Of a stretch of 64,000 bases of DNA, positions 1 to 8,052 are shown piece after piece. The notes beneath the pieces are model-generated. The model saw only the letters and a program-made list of their open reading frames with translations, was not told the DNA's origin and made no database searches. A program made the translations under genes and the position numbers. How positions within the stretch are numbered: the first letter of the stretch is position 1; every line of letters starts with the position of its first letter. The DNA is from Microbacterium arabinogalactanolyticum (GTDB taxonomy: Bacteria > Actinomycetota > Actinomycetes > Actinomycetales > Microbacteriaceae), in assembly GCF_030268005.1 (NCBI RefSeq), contig NZ_BRZC01000004.1, positions 186,001-250,000 of the forward strand, read 5' to 3'.

Positions 1-835
1 CGTAGTGGATCAGGTGCCCGACCTCGGCGATCTCCACCAGCTCGGCGTCGGGGAACATCCGCGCCAGACGCCGTTCGGCCTCGATGGGCGTGATGTCGTC
101 GCGCTGCGCAGCGATGAGGAGCGTGGGCGTGTCGATCACGCCGGCGAAGGCGCGCACGTCATGCGAGACGCTCGTGACGAACGCGTCGTGCAGCACGTCC
201 CGGTCCGAGAAGCGCGAGAAGTAGGTGTCGTGCTGATCGTGGATGAAGCGCCGCAGTGCGGGATCCCTGGTCTTGGCCATCGCGATGCTCATCACGCGCA
301 CGATCAGCGGGTTGCGGAGCAGGGCGGTGCCGATCCTCTCGGGCAGCCGCGCGCCGAGCGAGTAGTACAGCACTGCGAGCCGCGTCAGCAGGCCCTTCGG
401 CCCCTCCAGCGCGGGTGCGCCGATCGGGTTGATCAGGATCAGCTGCGGGGTCTTCAGCCCGCCCGCGACCGCAGCCGACGAGACGATCGATCCGAAGGAG
501 TGGCCCAGGATCACGGCGTCCGGAGCCACGGTGCGAGCGAACTCGGCCAGCCAGCCGGAGTACAGCGACAGGTCGTGCTCGCGCCCGGGGATCGGCGAGG
601 TCTCGCCGAATCCGGGCAGGTCGGGTGAGATCACCCGCACATCGGGAAGATAGGCGATCACCGGCTCCAGGCCGTGGTGCTCGCCGCGGAAGCCGTGCAC
701 GGCGATGACGGTGGGAGCCGCCTCGTCGGCGGGACCGTAGACCCAGTAGGCGGTGCTGGAACCCAGCACCTCGACCTCGCGTCGCTCGGTGGGGATCTCC
801 CCGAGTCGGGCGGCGTACGGCGAGGCTGCGGACAT
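1..835 (-). CDS. alpha/beta-fold hydrolase, partial at window edge
   Basis: This minus-strand frame is open from an ATG at 835 to the left edge of the window, so the C-terminus is missing. The translation has the oxyanion-type stretch AVHGFRG near residue 45, a PDLPGFGETS segment, and the nucleophile elbow GHSFGS near residue 110, all typical of the alpha/beta hydrolase superfamily. The end visible at the left edge (EVGHLIHY) supplies the expected catalytic His region. The substrate cannot be deduced. The plus-strand frames over the same DNA are shadows. Confidence 0.85.
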   Translation of the reverse strand, partial: MSAASPYAARLGEIPTERREVEVLGSSTAYWVYGPADEAAPTVIAVHGFRGEHHGLEPVIAYLPDVRVISPDLPGFGETSPIPGREHDLSLYSGWLAEFARTVAPDAVILGHSFGSIVSSAAVAGGLKTPQLILINPIGAPALEGPKGLLTRLAVLYYSLGARLPERIGTALLRNPLIVRVMSIAMAKTRDPALRRFIHDQHDTYFSRFSDRDVLHDAFVTSVSHDVRAFAGVIDTPTLLIAAQRDDITPIEAERRLARMFPDAELVEIAEVGHLIHY

Positions 836-920
836 GGCCTCGAGTCTACGGGACGCCGATGTCGGTGGCCGTCCTTATGTTCGAAGGAGAGCAGTTCCCG
901 GATGAAGGAGGCGAGCAGCC

Positions 921-1184
921 ATGACCACGATCACCGACGTCCTCCCCGCCGTGCTGTGGGAGACACCCGTCCTCCGCTCGCGCGCCGAACGACTCGAGCG
1001 GGCAGGCGATCATCTCTGGCGCGTGGTCGCGGCCTCGGGAACCATCCGCGGCCATCTGCGCGTCGTGGCGGACCCGCTCGGCATCCGTTATCGCGCCGAG
1101 CGCCTGCACCTGGCATCCGGCACCTTCCGCCTGCTCGGCGAGTTCTGGGATGCCGATGACGCGGTGACGGCACTGCGGGGCTGA
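921..1184 (+). CDS. small conserved-looking hypothetical protein
   Basis: An 87-residue protein with a good ribosome binding site (GAAGGAGG about 8 nt before the ATG). It has no membrane segment or recognisable motif; it is rich in Arg, Leu and acidic residues and probably a small soluble domain. It diverges from the hydrolase at 835 and converges on the CoA-transferase at 1211. Function unknown. Confidence 0.65.
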   Translation: MTTITDVLPAVLWETPVLRSRAERLERAGDHLWRVVAASGTIRGHLRVVADPLGIRYRAERLHLASGTFRLLGEFWDADDAVTALRG

Positions 1185-1210
1185 CTCCGCAGCGCCGCAG
1201 CGCGGCAGCG

Positions 1211-2716
1211 TCACATGTGCCCGGTCTTCGCGAACGCCGAGTGCCAGCTCAGCGCCTCGTCGAGCAGATGCGGCATGTGCAGCCGTCCGTTCGCCTGCGC
1301 CTGCGCCCGCTCCAGGTAGTCCAGCAGCCGATCCCGGTAGTCGGGATGGGCGCAGTTCTCGATGATCTTCCTCGCACGCCTGACCGGTGCCATGCCGCGA
1401 AGATCGGCGATGCCCTGCTCGGTGACCAGCACGTGCACATCGTGCTCGGTGTGGTCGACATGCGAAGCCATCGGCACGATGGCCGAGATGGCACCCTTCT
1501 TGGCCACCGACGGGGACACGAAGAAGTTCAGGTACGCGTTGCGGGCGAAGTCGCCCGACCCGCCGATGCCGTTGATCATCTGACTGCCGAGCACGTTCGT
1601 CGAGTTCACGTGCCCGTAGATGTCGGCTTCGACCATGCCGTTGATCGCGATGACGCCGAGTCGGCGCACGATCTCGGGATGGTTGGACATCTCCTGCGTG
1701 CGGAAAAGGATCCTTCCCTTGAACGCCTCGATGTTCGCGTTGAAGTACTCCGCCATCTCCCGCGACAGCGACAGGGACGTGGCGGAGATCGCATCGAAGC
1801 GACCCGACTCGAGCAGCCGCAGCATCTCGTCCTGGATGACCTCCGTGTACGCCGTCAGGTGCTCGAACTCCGATTCCTCGAGGCCGGCCAGCACGGCGTT
1901 CGCGACGTTGCCCACACCGGACTGGAGCGGCAGCAGGTTCTCGGGCAGCCGGCCCGCGTTCACCTCGAAGCGCAGGAAGTCGAGGATGTGGTCGGCCATC
2001 GCCTTCGAGGCCTCGTCCACCGGGGAGAAGACGTTGTCGCGATCGGGGGCGTGCGTCTCGACGACGGCGACCACCTTGGCCGGATCGACCTTGAGATACG
2101 GGTCTCCGATGCGCTGTGTCGCCTCGGTGATCTGCACCGGCGTGCGCAGCGGAGGGCGCCGGGTGCCGTAGTACACGTCATGGAAGCCCTCGTACGCGCG
2201 CGGCTGCCAGCTGTTGACCTCGATGATGACCTTGTCGGCCAGGTCGAGCCACGTCTTGTTGTTGCCCACCGAGGACGACGGGACGAGCAGGCCGTTGGGG
2301 AGGATCGCCGCCACTTCGACCACGGCGACGTTCATGGTCCCGTAGAAGCCGAACCACACCTGCTGGGCGAGATGGGACAGGTGCGTGTCGATGTAGTCGA
2401 CCGATCCGTCGTTGATCTGCCTGCGCAGCACCGGGTCCGATTGGAAGGGCGTGCGCAGGTGGATGCCCTCGGCCTCGGCGAGCACGCCGTCGACCTCGGC
2501 GCCGGTCGAGGCCCCGGTGAGCAGGCCGATGCTGAACCGCTCGCCGCGGTCGTGCGCGGCGCGGATCCGGTGCGCGAGCGCCGTCGGGACGGACTTCGGG
2601 TAGCCGGCTCCGGTGAATCCGCTCATCGCGACGTTGTCGCCGTCGTGGATGAACGACGCCGCGTGCTCCGCGGAGGTCACCTTCGTCGCGAGCACCGGGC
2701 AGCTGATTCGAGTCAT
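1211..2716 (-). CDS. acetyl-CoA hydrolase / succinyl-CoA:acetate CoA-transferase family protein
   Basis: A 501-residue class I CoA-transferase, the usual length for the family. It starts MTRISCPVLATK. The glycine-rich N-terminal domain contains GFTGAGYPKSVP, the central YTEVIQDEM stretch probably carries the catalytic glutamate that forms the glutamyl-CoA thioester, and the C-terminal signature VTEQGIADLRGMAP is present. Members move CoA between acetate and succinate, or hydrolyse acetyl-CoA, in the cytoplasm. The ATG at 2716 is chosen because a -10-like GAGAAT lies exactly 6 nt upstream (leaderless start); the longer open frame upstream lacks family similarity. Transferase versus hydrolase cannot be decided from sequence alone. 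Confidence 0.9.
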   Translation of the reverse strand: MTRISCPVLATKVTSAEHAASFIHDGDNVAMSGFTGAGYPKSVPTALAHRIRAAHDRGERFSIGLLTGASTGAEVDGVLAEAEGIHLRTPFQSDPVLRRQINDGSVDYIDTHLSHLAQQVWFGFYGTMNVAVVEVAAILPNGLLVPSSSVGNNKTWLDLADKVIIEVNSWQPRAYEGFHDVYYGTRRPPLRTPVQITEATQRIGDPYLKVDPAKVVAVVETHAPDRDNVFSPVDEASKAMADHILDFLRFEVNAGRLPENLLPLQSGVGNVANAVLAGLEESEFEHLTAYTEVIQDEMLRLLESGRFDAISATSLSLSREMAEYFNANIEAFKGRILFRTQEMSNHPEIVRRLGVIAINGMVEADIYGHVNSTNVLGSQMINGIGGSGDFARNAYLNFFVSPSVAKKGAISAIVPMASHVDHTEHDVHVLVTEQGIADLRGMAPVRRARKIIENCAHPDYRDRLLDYLERAQAQANGRLHMPHLLDEALSWHSAFAKTGHM

Positions 2717-2805
2717 GCCCCGATTCTCGCATCGTGTCGGCCTCGCTCCGGATGCCGAGGGCACGGCGCCCGGACGCCGTGGCTCGTCCACCGGATAATG
2801 GGCGC

Positions 2806-3804
2806 ATGCCCACGCCGATCGACCAGCTGCCTGACTTCCGGCCGACCGTGCTTCCCGTGCCGGCCCCCGGGATGAACCCCGTGCAGCGCGCGCTCGACGA
2901 TCTGGGAGTGCCCTGGCGGACGTCGACGCGGGACCTCGTCGCACGGTTCGGCTCGTCGCCGCATCCGTCCTACGACTGGGATGTGATCCCGTTGGCGGGA
3001 GCAGGGAACGGGCTCGAGGGCATGATCTTCCCCATCGCCGCCAACGCCTTCCGCACCTCGAGCACGCTGCCGCCGGACCACTTCTTCACCTGCGTCTGGG
3101 TGTCGGATGATCCTCTCGAGAACATCCGGATCGCCGCGGACTCCTTCTGCGCGCTGCTCGGGCCCGCGGAGATCGGTCGCAATGCCAACACCGTCGGCTG
3201 CGCCTGGATCGCGGGACCGGCGGGCATCACGCTCACCGTCTGGCCGCCGTCACTCCAGTCGTTCGTCTCCAGGAATCGCGCGCACGAGCGGGACCCGCGT
3301 CTGGTGACCGCCTGCCGAGTCGCGTTCTCGCCCGGCTACAGGCAGGCGGCGTCCGAGCGCGAGGCGCACTGGATCGACAGCGCCTCCGTCGTGCTGCGTC
3401 TCGGCGACAGGGGTGCGAAGACGGCTGCGGCGCAGCTGGCGGCTGCGCGTCCGCTGCCCACCACGGTGGAGTTCGCCCGCGATCCGGTTCCGCGCTGCGC
3501 GGAGCTGCATGGAACGGTGAGCCTCTCCGAGGACGGCGCCGCGCTGATCGTCTGCGATCGAGAGCTGCTCGTCATCCCGCTGGATCGCGTGCTCGCCGTG
3601 GCCGTTCGGAAGCTCAGCCCGGCGAAGGGGCCCGGCGGCTCCTGGCTGGAGCTGGTGTGCCAGGATCCGGCATCCGCCGACGGCGAGACCTCGATCCTGC
3701 TCGCGTCCGGCCGATTGCCCGATGAACTGGATGCGGCCGCCCACCGTCTGGGAGAGCGGATCGCCCGACGCGTCCGGATCGAACCGGCTCAGCCCGACGT
3801 CTGA
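2806..3804 (+). CDS. hypothetical protein, about 332 aa
   Basis: A soluble-looking protein that I do not recognise. It has no signal peptide or membrane segment. It contains a Trp/Phe-rich N-terminal half (SYDWDVIPLAG, HFFTCVWVSDD) and a C-terminal half resembling a beta-rich domain. The start at 2806 is supported by GATAAT at 2794-2799, 6 nt upstream, and by the divergent start of the CoA-transferase at 2716. It ends shortly before the tRNA-Arg gene. Function unknown. Confidence 0.7.
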   Translation: MPTPIDQLPDFRPTVLPVPAPGMNPVQRALDDLGVPWRTSTRDLVARFGSSPHPSYDWDVIPLAGAGNGLEGMIFPIAANAFRTSSTLPPDHFFTCVWVSDDPLENIRIAADSFCALLGPAEIGRNANTVGCAWIAGPAGITLTVWPPSLQSFVSRNRAHERDPRLVTACRVAFSPGYRQAASEREAHWIDSASVVLRLGDRGAKTAAAQLAAARPLPTTVEFARDPVPRCAELHGTVSLSEDGAALIVCDRELLVIPLDRVLAVAVRKLSPAKGPGGSWLELVCQDPASADGETSILLASGRLPDELDAAAHRLGERIARRVRIEPAQPDV

Positions 3805-3840
3805 GCGTCGTTGCGGAGTCCGGCGGGGACTGCCGTGTCG

Positions 3841-3913
3841 TGCCCCCTGCTGGATTCGAACCAGCGACCGACAGATTAGAAGGCTGTTGCTCTATCCACT
3901 GAGCTAAGGAGGC
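3841..3913 (-). tRNA. tRNA-Arg (anticodon TCT)
   Basis: On the minus strand a full cloverleaf can be folded. The acceptor arms GCCTCCT and AGGGGGC pair, with one G-T pair. The D-arm contains AGCTCAGTGGATAGAGC, the anticodon loop CTTCTAA gives TCT, and the T-arm contains GGTTCGAATCC. The discriminator is A and the CCA end is not encoded. Confidence 0.95.
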
Positions 3914-3959
3914 GAGATCCCCCAGATTACCGTGTCGGACCCGTCGATAAGATCGAGGC

Positions 3960-4586
3960 ATGGTTTCTGCGTCTGAGAACGATCGGCTCGTCTGGATCGA
4001 CTGCGAGATGACGGGCCTCGACCTCGCGGTCGACGAGCTGGTCGAGATCGCCGTCGTCATCACCGACTTCGAGCTGCGACCGCTCGATCCGGGATTCCAG
4101 ATCGTGATCAAGCCGAACGATGCGGCGCTGGCGAACATGAACGAGTTCGTCACGAACATGCACCGCACCTCCGGGCTGATCGAGGAGATCCCGGGCGGAG
4201 TGTCGCTGGCCGAGGCCGAGCAGCAGACGCTCGAGTACATCAAGCGGTTCGTCCCGCTGGAGCGCAAGGCACCGCTCGCCGGCAACACGATCGGCACCGA
4301 TCGGATGTTCCTCGCCAAGTACATGCCGCAGATCGACCAGTACCTGCACTATCGCAACGTCGACGTGTCCAGCGTCAAGGAGCTGTCCCGCCGCTGGTAC
4401 CCGCGCGTGTTCTTCCAGGCGCCCGAGAAGAACGGCGGGCACCGCGCTCTGGCCGACATCCTGGAGTCGATCCGCGAGCTGCAGTACTACCGCGAAGCGG
4501 TCTTCGTCGCCGAGCCCGGACCCAGTTCGGACGAGGCGCGCGAGATCTCCACGTCCGTCGTGTCAAAGTTCGCTCCGAACATGTAA
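3960..4586 (+). CDS. orn: oligoribonuclease
   Basis: A 208-residue DEDDh 3'-5' exoribonuclease that degrades 2-5 nt RNA and pGpG to mononucleotides in the cytoplasm. The first exonuclease motif WIDCEMTGLD is at residues 12-21, followed by the Orn-typical NTIGTDRMFLAKYMPQ and the third-motif HRALADI region with its active-site His. Length and order match the family. A -10-like TAAGAT at 3948-3953 sits 6 nt before the ATG, indicating a leaderless transcript. It lies between two tRNA genes. Confidence 0.97.
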   Translation: MVSASENDRLVWIDCEMTGLDLAVDELVEIAVVITDFELRPLDPGFQIVIKPNDAALANMNEFVTNMHRTSGLIEEIPGGVSLAEAEQQTLEYIKRFVPLERKAPLAGNTIGTDRMFLAKYMPQIDQYLHYRNVDVSSVKELSRRWYPRVFFQAPEKNGGHRALADILESIRELQYYREAVFVAEPGPSSDEAREISTSVVSKFAPNM

Positions 4587-4621
4587 TAGACTCGTGGAGT
4601 TGCCTGCTCCGGCGGGCACAT

Positions 4622-4695
4622 GGTGGCTATAGCTCAGTTGGTAGAGCACCGCGTTGTGGTCGCGGGGGTCGCGGGTTCAAGCCCCGTTAGCCACC
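4622..4695 (+). tRNA. tRNA-His (anticodon GTG)
   Basis: Cloverleaf with acceptor GTGGCTA pairing TAGCCAC, D-arm AGCTCAGTTGGTAGAGC, anticodon loop TTGTGGT (GTG) and T-arm GGGTTCAAGCCCC. An extra G at 4622 can face the C discriminator at 4695, the G-1:C73 feature specific to tRNA-His. CCA is not fully encoded. Confidence 0.95.
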
Positions 4696-4700
4696 CAGAG

Positions 4701-4734
4701 GAAGAGCCCCGGCGTCATGACGCCGGGGCTCTTC
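4701..4734. terminator. bidirectional hairpin terminator after tRNA-His
   Basis: A perfect inverted repeat: GAAGAGCCCCGGCGTCA is followed directly by its reverse complement, giving a 17-bp-arm palindrome. It lies just downstream of the tRNA-His gene and upstream of the response regulator promoter, so it probably isolates the two units. Confidence 0.8.
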
Positions 4735-4774
4735 GCATCACGGGAAGTGACGCCCTCGCACCTAGAATCCGTAT

Positions 4775-5467
4775 GTGGTCACCCGGGTTCTGGTCGTGGA
4801 CGACGAGCCGCAGCTCGCCGATCTCATCGCACGCCATCTGCGGCGCGAGGGGTACGACGTCACCGCCGTCGGCGACGGCATCGCGGCGCTGCTCGCCGGC
4901 GGGGAGGACGGATTCCAGCTCGCTGTCGTGGACGTGAACCTTCCCGGGATGAACGGATTCGAACTGGCTTCGCGGCTGCGCGATCGAGATGAGCGGATCG
5001 GCATCCTGCTGCTCACCGCGCGCGATGCGCTCGGCGACCGGGTGCGAGGACTGGATGCCGGGGCGGACGACTACCTGATCAAGCCGTTCGAGTTCGCGGA
5101 GCTGTTCGCCCGGCTGCGTGCTCTGCGGCGTCGCGACCACCTGGAGAGCCATCGCCTCGAGGTCGGCGACATCACCGTCGCTGTTGACCGCGCTGCCGCG
5201 CAGGTGGATGGAGTCGACGTCCCTCTGAGCCGCCGGGAGTTCGACCTGCTGCGTGCGTTCCTGGAGCGGCCGTCCGACACCCTGAGTCGCGAGTGGATCC
5301 TGGCCGAGATCTGGGGGTCGCCGCACTTCGCCTCCAACGTCGTCGACCAGTACGTGGGATACATCCGGCGCAAGCTCGCGGATGCGGGTTCCGGCGTGCG
5401 GATCGAGACCGTGCGCGGCGTCGGCTTCCGGCTGACCTTCGCACCGGTGAACGAGGCGGACGGATGA
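4775..5467 (+). CDS. OmpR/PhoB-family response regulator
   Basis: A 230-residue two-domain regulator. The N-terminal receiver has acidic DDE at 9-11, phospho-acceptor Asp53 (VVDVNLPGMNG) and Lys103 (LIKPF). The C-terminal winged helix contains LSRREFDLLRAFLERP and ends VRGVGFRLTF, typical of the Trans_reg_C domain. The GTG start at 4775 lies 6 nt after TAGAAT (4763-4768), a likely leaderless promoter. It overlaps the next gene, a histidine kinase, by 4 nt (ATGA), so the two form a two-component operon. The signal sensed is unknown. Confidence 0.95.
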   Translation: MVTRVLVVDDEPQLADLIARHLRREGYDVTAVGDGIAALLAGGEDGFQLAVVDVNLPGMNGFELASRLRDRDERIGILLLTARDALGDRVRGLDAGADDYLIKPFEFAELFARLRALRRRDHLESHRLEVGDITVAVDRAAAQVDGVDVPLSRREFDLLRAFLERPSDTLSREWILAEIWGSPHFASNVVDQYVGYIRRKLADAGSGVRIETVRGVGFRLTFAPVNEADG

Positions 5468-6879
5468 GGAGACGGCTGTCGATCCGCGCCCGGATCATCA
5501 TCGGGTCCACCGCCGTGGTGGTGCTGCTGGTGGTCGCCGCGTGCATCGCCGTCTATGCGCAGATCTCCTCGATCGCGGTGTCGCGCGAGAAGGCCGTGCT
5601 GCACAACATCGCCGAGGTCTACCGCGGCATCATCGTCGAGGATCCCTCCGGGCCGTTCGACAAGCCCGGCGTCGACCAGCACGTGGCCATCGTCGCACCG
5701 GACGGGACCGAGGAGATGAACACGCTGCCCACAGCCCTCCGGACCCGCATCGACGAGCTCACCGTCCCCGGTCCCATGCTTCGCGAGGTGCACTACGGCG
5801 AGACCTACTACGTGTACGTCGACACCGTCGAGACGCCGCAGGGCACCTGGACGGTGCTCGTGACCCGCGACAGCGACATCGCCGCGGGAATCGTGTCGGG
5901 TGTCGTCGCCCTGCTGTGGATCCTGGTGATCGGCAGCGCCCTGATCTTCGCCGCGGGCGCGTGGGTGATCGCCACGGCCGCGCTCCGTCCAGTGGAGCGT
6001 CTGAGACGCAGCGCGGAGCGTCTCGCTCTGCGACGCAGCGAGAAGGAGCTGCTGCCCGTCGGCAGCGCCGACGACGAGATCGACTCGCTCGCCCGCACCC
6101 TCAACCAGCTGATCGAGGACGTCCGGGCCGCCAGCGCGCGGGAGCAGCAGATGGTGGCGGACGCCAGTCATGAGCTGCGCAATCCGCTCGCCGTGCTGCG
6201 TGCGCAGCTGGAGCTCGTCGACGGCACGGACCCCGACGCGGATCGCACCCTGCTGGCCGAGTCCCGCGCCACCCTCAACCGGCTCATCCGGCTCGCGCAG
6301 AGCATGCTGGAGCTGTCCCGGATCGAGGCGGGCGCAGCCTCGGGCGACAGCACTCTGCGCGAACTCGCCGAGGAGATCACCGAGCGCGTCGACGACGTGC
6401 GCTGGCGACTGGCCGAACCGGCCTCCGATCTGCGCGGCTCCGTCGACCTCGACCTCGGCATCTCCACGCCTGAGGCGCGTGCTCGGCTCGACCGGGCGGA
6501 TGCCGCGCGGGTGGTCGACAACCTGATCGACAACGCGCTGCGTGCGTCGAAGGGAGACCCGGTTCACGTGTCGGTGACGCTGCGTCAGAACGCCGCGGAG
6601 ATCGAGCTAATCGTGGCCGACGACGGACCGGGCTTCGATCCGTCCGTCGCCGACCGGGCGTTCGAGCGCTTCACGCGAAGTGACTCCTCCGCCTACGCGG
6701 GCGGCGGGCTGGGCCTGGCGATCGTCGCACGCGTGGCGGAGCTGGCAGGCGGCTCGGCGAGCATCTCGTCCGGTCGCACGACGGGGGCCGAGGTCGGCAT
6801 CCGCGTCCCGCTCATCGCCGACTCCCCGGATGGATCCGGTGACGGTGAGCGCCGATCGCCGAACACCCACCAGCGATAG
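5464..6879 (+). CDS. sensor histidine kinase
   Basis: A 471-residue membrane kinase translated from ATG 5464, which overlaps the regulator stop codon. There is a first membrane segment at about residues 11-35, an extracytoplasmic domain of about 115 residues, a second membrane segment at about 145-170, and then a HAMP-like linker. The H-box is ASHELRNPLAV with phospho-acceptor His236, the N-box is DNLIDNALRAS, the G1 box DDGPGFD and the G2 box GGGLGLAIV. It is the partner of the regulator at 4775. The last ~185 bases are also read in antisense by the convergent GtrA gene, so the C-terminal tail after IRVPL may not be conserved. Confidence 0.94.
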   Translation: MRRRLSIRARIIIGSTAVVVLLVVAACIAVYAQISSIAVSREKAVLHNIAEVYRGIIVEDPSGPFDKPGVDQHVAIVAPDGTEEMNTLPTALRTRIDELTVPGPMLREVHYGETYYVYVDTVETPQGTWTVLVTRDSDIAAGIVSGVVALLWILVIGSALIFAAGAWVIATAALRPVERLRRSAERLALRRSEKELLPVGSADDEIDSLARTLNQLIEDVRAASAREQQMVADASHELRNPLAVLRAQLELVDGTDPDADRTLLAESRATLNRLIRLAQSMLELSRIEAGAASGDSTLRELAEEITERVDDVRWRLAEPASDLRGSVDLDLGISTPEARARLDRADAARVVDNLIDNALRASKGDPVHVSVTLRQNAAEIELIVADDGPGFDPSVADRAFERFTRSDSSAYAGGGLGLAIVARVAELAGGSASISSGRTTGAEVGIRVPLIADSPDGSGDGERRSPNTHQR

Positions 6880-7295
6880 GCGCAGAAGCGCACGGCTGAG
6901 CCGAGGAGCAGCCCGACGACGTTCGCCGAGACGTTGTCGTCGAGGGCGCTGGTGAGGCCGAGCACGTCGCGCGACACCACCAGGCACAGCAGCGACACTC
7001 CCCCGCCGATCAGGCTCGCGACGAGGAACTCCACGGCCTCGCGTCCGGTGTCCGCGCGGCGATGCTCCCGAAAGGTCCAGGACCGGTTTCCGATCCAGTT
7101 GACGGCGATCGCCAGCACGGTCGAGATCGCCTTGGCCGCGACCGGCCACCAGGCCCACCCGAACGGCGTGTGGGCGCGCAGCACGTTGAACACCGCGACG
7201 TCGACGATGAAGCCCATGCCTCCCACGACGCCGAAGCGCACCACCTGGGTCAGGAGCGCCCCTGCACGACCGCTCGCCAGCGCCCGCTCAGACAT
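6693..7295 (-). CDS. GtrA family membrane protein
   Basis: A 200-residue protein with four predicted membrane segments (from VVRFGVVGGMGFIVD through VGLLLGSAVRFCAYR), the GtrA/DPMS1 signature NWIGNRSWTF and the terminal YRWWVFG. GtrA proteins are thought to help flip or supply polyprenyl-linked sugars. The ATG at 7295 overlaps the stop of the glycosyltransferase at 7288 by 8 nt, so it is the third gene of a glycosylation operon. Beyond WWVFGDR the frame continues for about 50 Pro/Ser-rich residues antisense to the histidine kinase gene; that tail is probably not a domain. Confidence 0.88.
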   Translation of the reverse strand: MSERALASGRAGALLTQVVRFGVVGGMGFIVDVAVFNVLRAHTPFGWAWWPVAAKAISTVLAIAVNWIGNRSWTFREHRRADTGREAVEFLVASLIGGGVSLLCLVVSRDVLGLTSALDDNVSANVVGLLLGSAVRFCAYRWWVFGDRRSPSPDPSGESAMSGTRMPTSAPVVRPDEMLAEPPASSATRATIARPSPPPA

Positions 7296-8052
7296 GGGCG
7301 TGCTCCCGTGGCGTCCGCACCGCCGCTCGGTCGACGTGCGGGTGCAGCCGGCGGGCGACACCCCACGCCGTCACCTGTCGCAGGGCCTCGACGATGATGC
7401 GACCCGACATCTTGGACTCGCCGCCGCCGCGCACGTCGAACGTGATCGGCACCTCCACGACACGACTGCCGAGGGAGACGGCGCGGTCGAGCATCTCGAT
7501 CTGGAAGCAGTATCCCCGGCTGCTGACCCCGGCGCGGACGATGCGGTCCAGCGCATCCGCGCGGAACACACGGTATCCGCCGGTGATATCGCGCTGCGGC
7601 AGCTGGAGCATGATCCCCGCGTACCGGCTGCCGGCGCGCGAGAGGAGGAGGCGTCGCCAGGCCCAGCCCGGCGCCGATCCTCCGGCGACCCACCGCGATC
7701 CGATGACGAGATCGGCGTCTTCGGACGCCGCCAGCAGCTCCGGCAGGTCCTCCGGCCGATGCGAGCCGTCGGCATCGCTCTGCACCACACGGTCGTACCC
7801 GTGGCGCAGCGCCCAGCTGAAGCCCGCGAGGTACGCGGGGCCGAGGCCCTGCTTGACCGTGCGGTGCAGCACATGGACGGCGGGATCGGCGTAGGAGATC
7901 GCGTCTGCGAGCGCCCCGGTCCCGTCCGGGGAGGAGTCGTCGACGATGAGCAGGTCGGCCTCAGGCGTCGCCGCGCGGAGCCGGGAGATCATCCCGGGAA
8001 GCGTCTCGGACTCGTTGTAGGTCGGCAGGATGACGACGGTCGTCTCAGGCAT
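7288..8052 (-). CDS. polyprenol-phosphate glycosyltransferase (GT2, dolichol-phosphate mannosyltransferase-like)
   Basis: A 254-residue GT2 enzyme. It has the N-terminal LPTYNESE motif, the nucleotide-sugar-binding IVDDSSPDGT, the DAD-type metal-binding QSDADGSHRPED, and the DITGGYRVFR and RGYCFQIEM stretches of the DPM1 group. It would transfer a sugar from a nucleotide donor to a polyprenyl phosphate at the inner membrane face. There is no C-terminal membrane domain, so the following GtrA protein may act with it. The start at 8052 overlaps the preceding gene's stop by 8 nt. Confidence 0.92.
   Translation of the reverse strand: MPETTVVILPTYNESETLPGMISRLRAATPEADLLIVDDSSPDGTGALADAISYADPAVHVLHRTVKQGLGPAYLAGFSWALRHGYDRVVQSDADGSHRPEDLPELLAASEDADLVIGSRWVAGGSAPGWAWRRLLLSRAGSRYAGIMLQLPQRDITGGYRVFRADALDRIVRAGVSSRGYCFQIEMLDRAVSLGSRVVEVPITFDVRGGGESKMSGRIIVEALRQVTAWGVARRLHPHVDRAAVRTPREHAHV

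Noticed and set aside
5..628. Plus-strand frame at the left edge
   Set aside because: The opposite strand encodes a convincing alpha/beta hydrolase with GHSFGS over the same bases.
3841..4695. tRNA genes as integration site of the element
   Set aside because: Both tRNAs are intact and distant; the att junctions are inside comM and the integrase is a serine recombinase.
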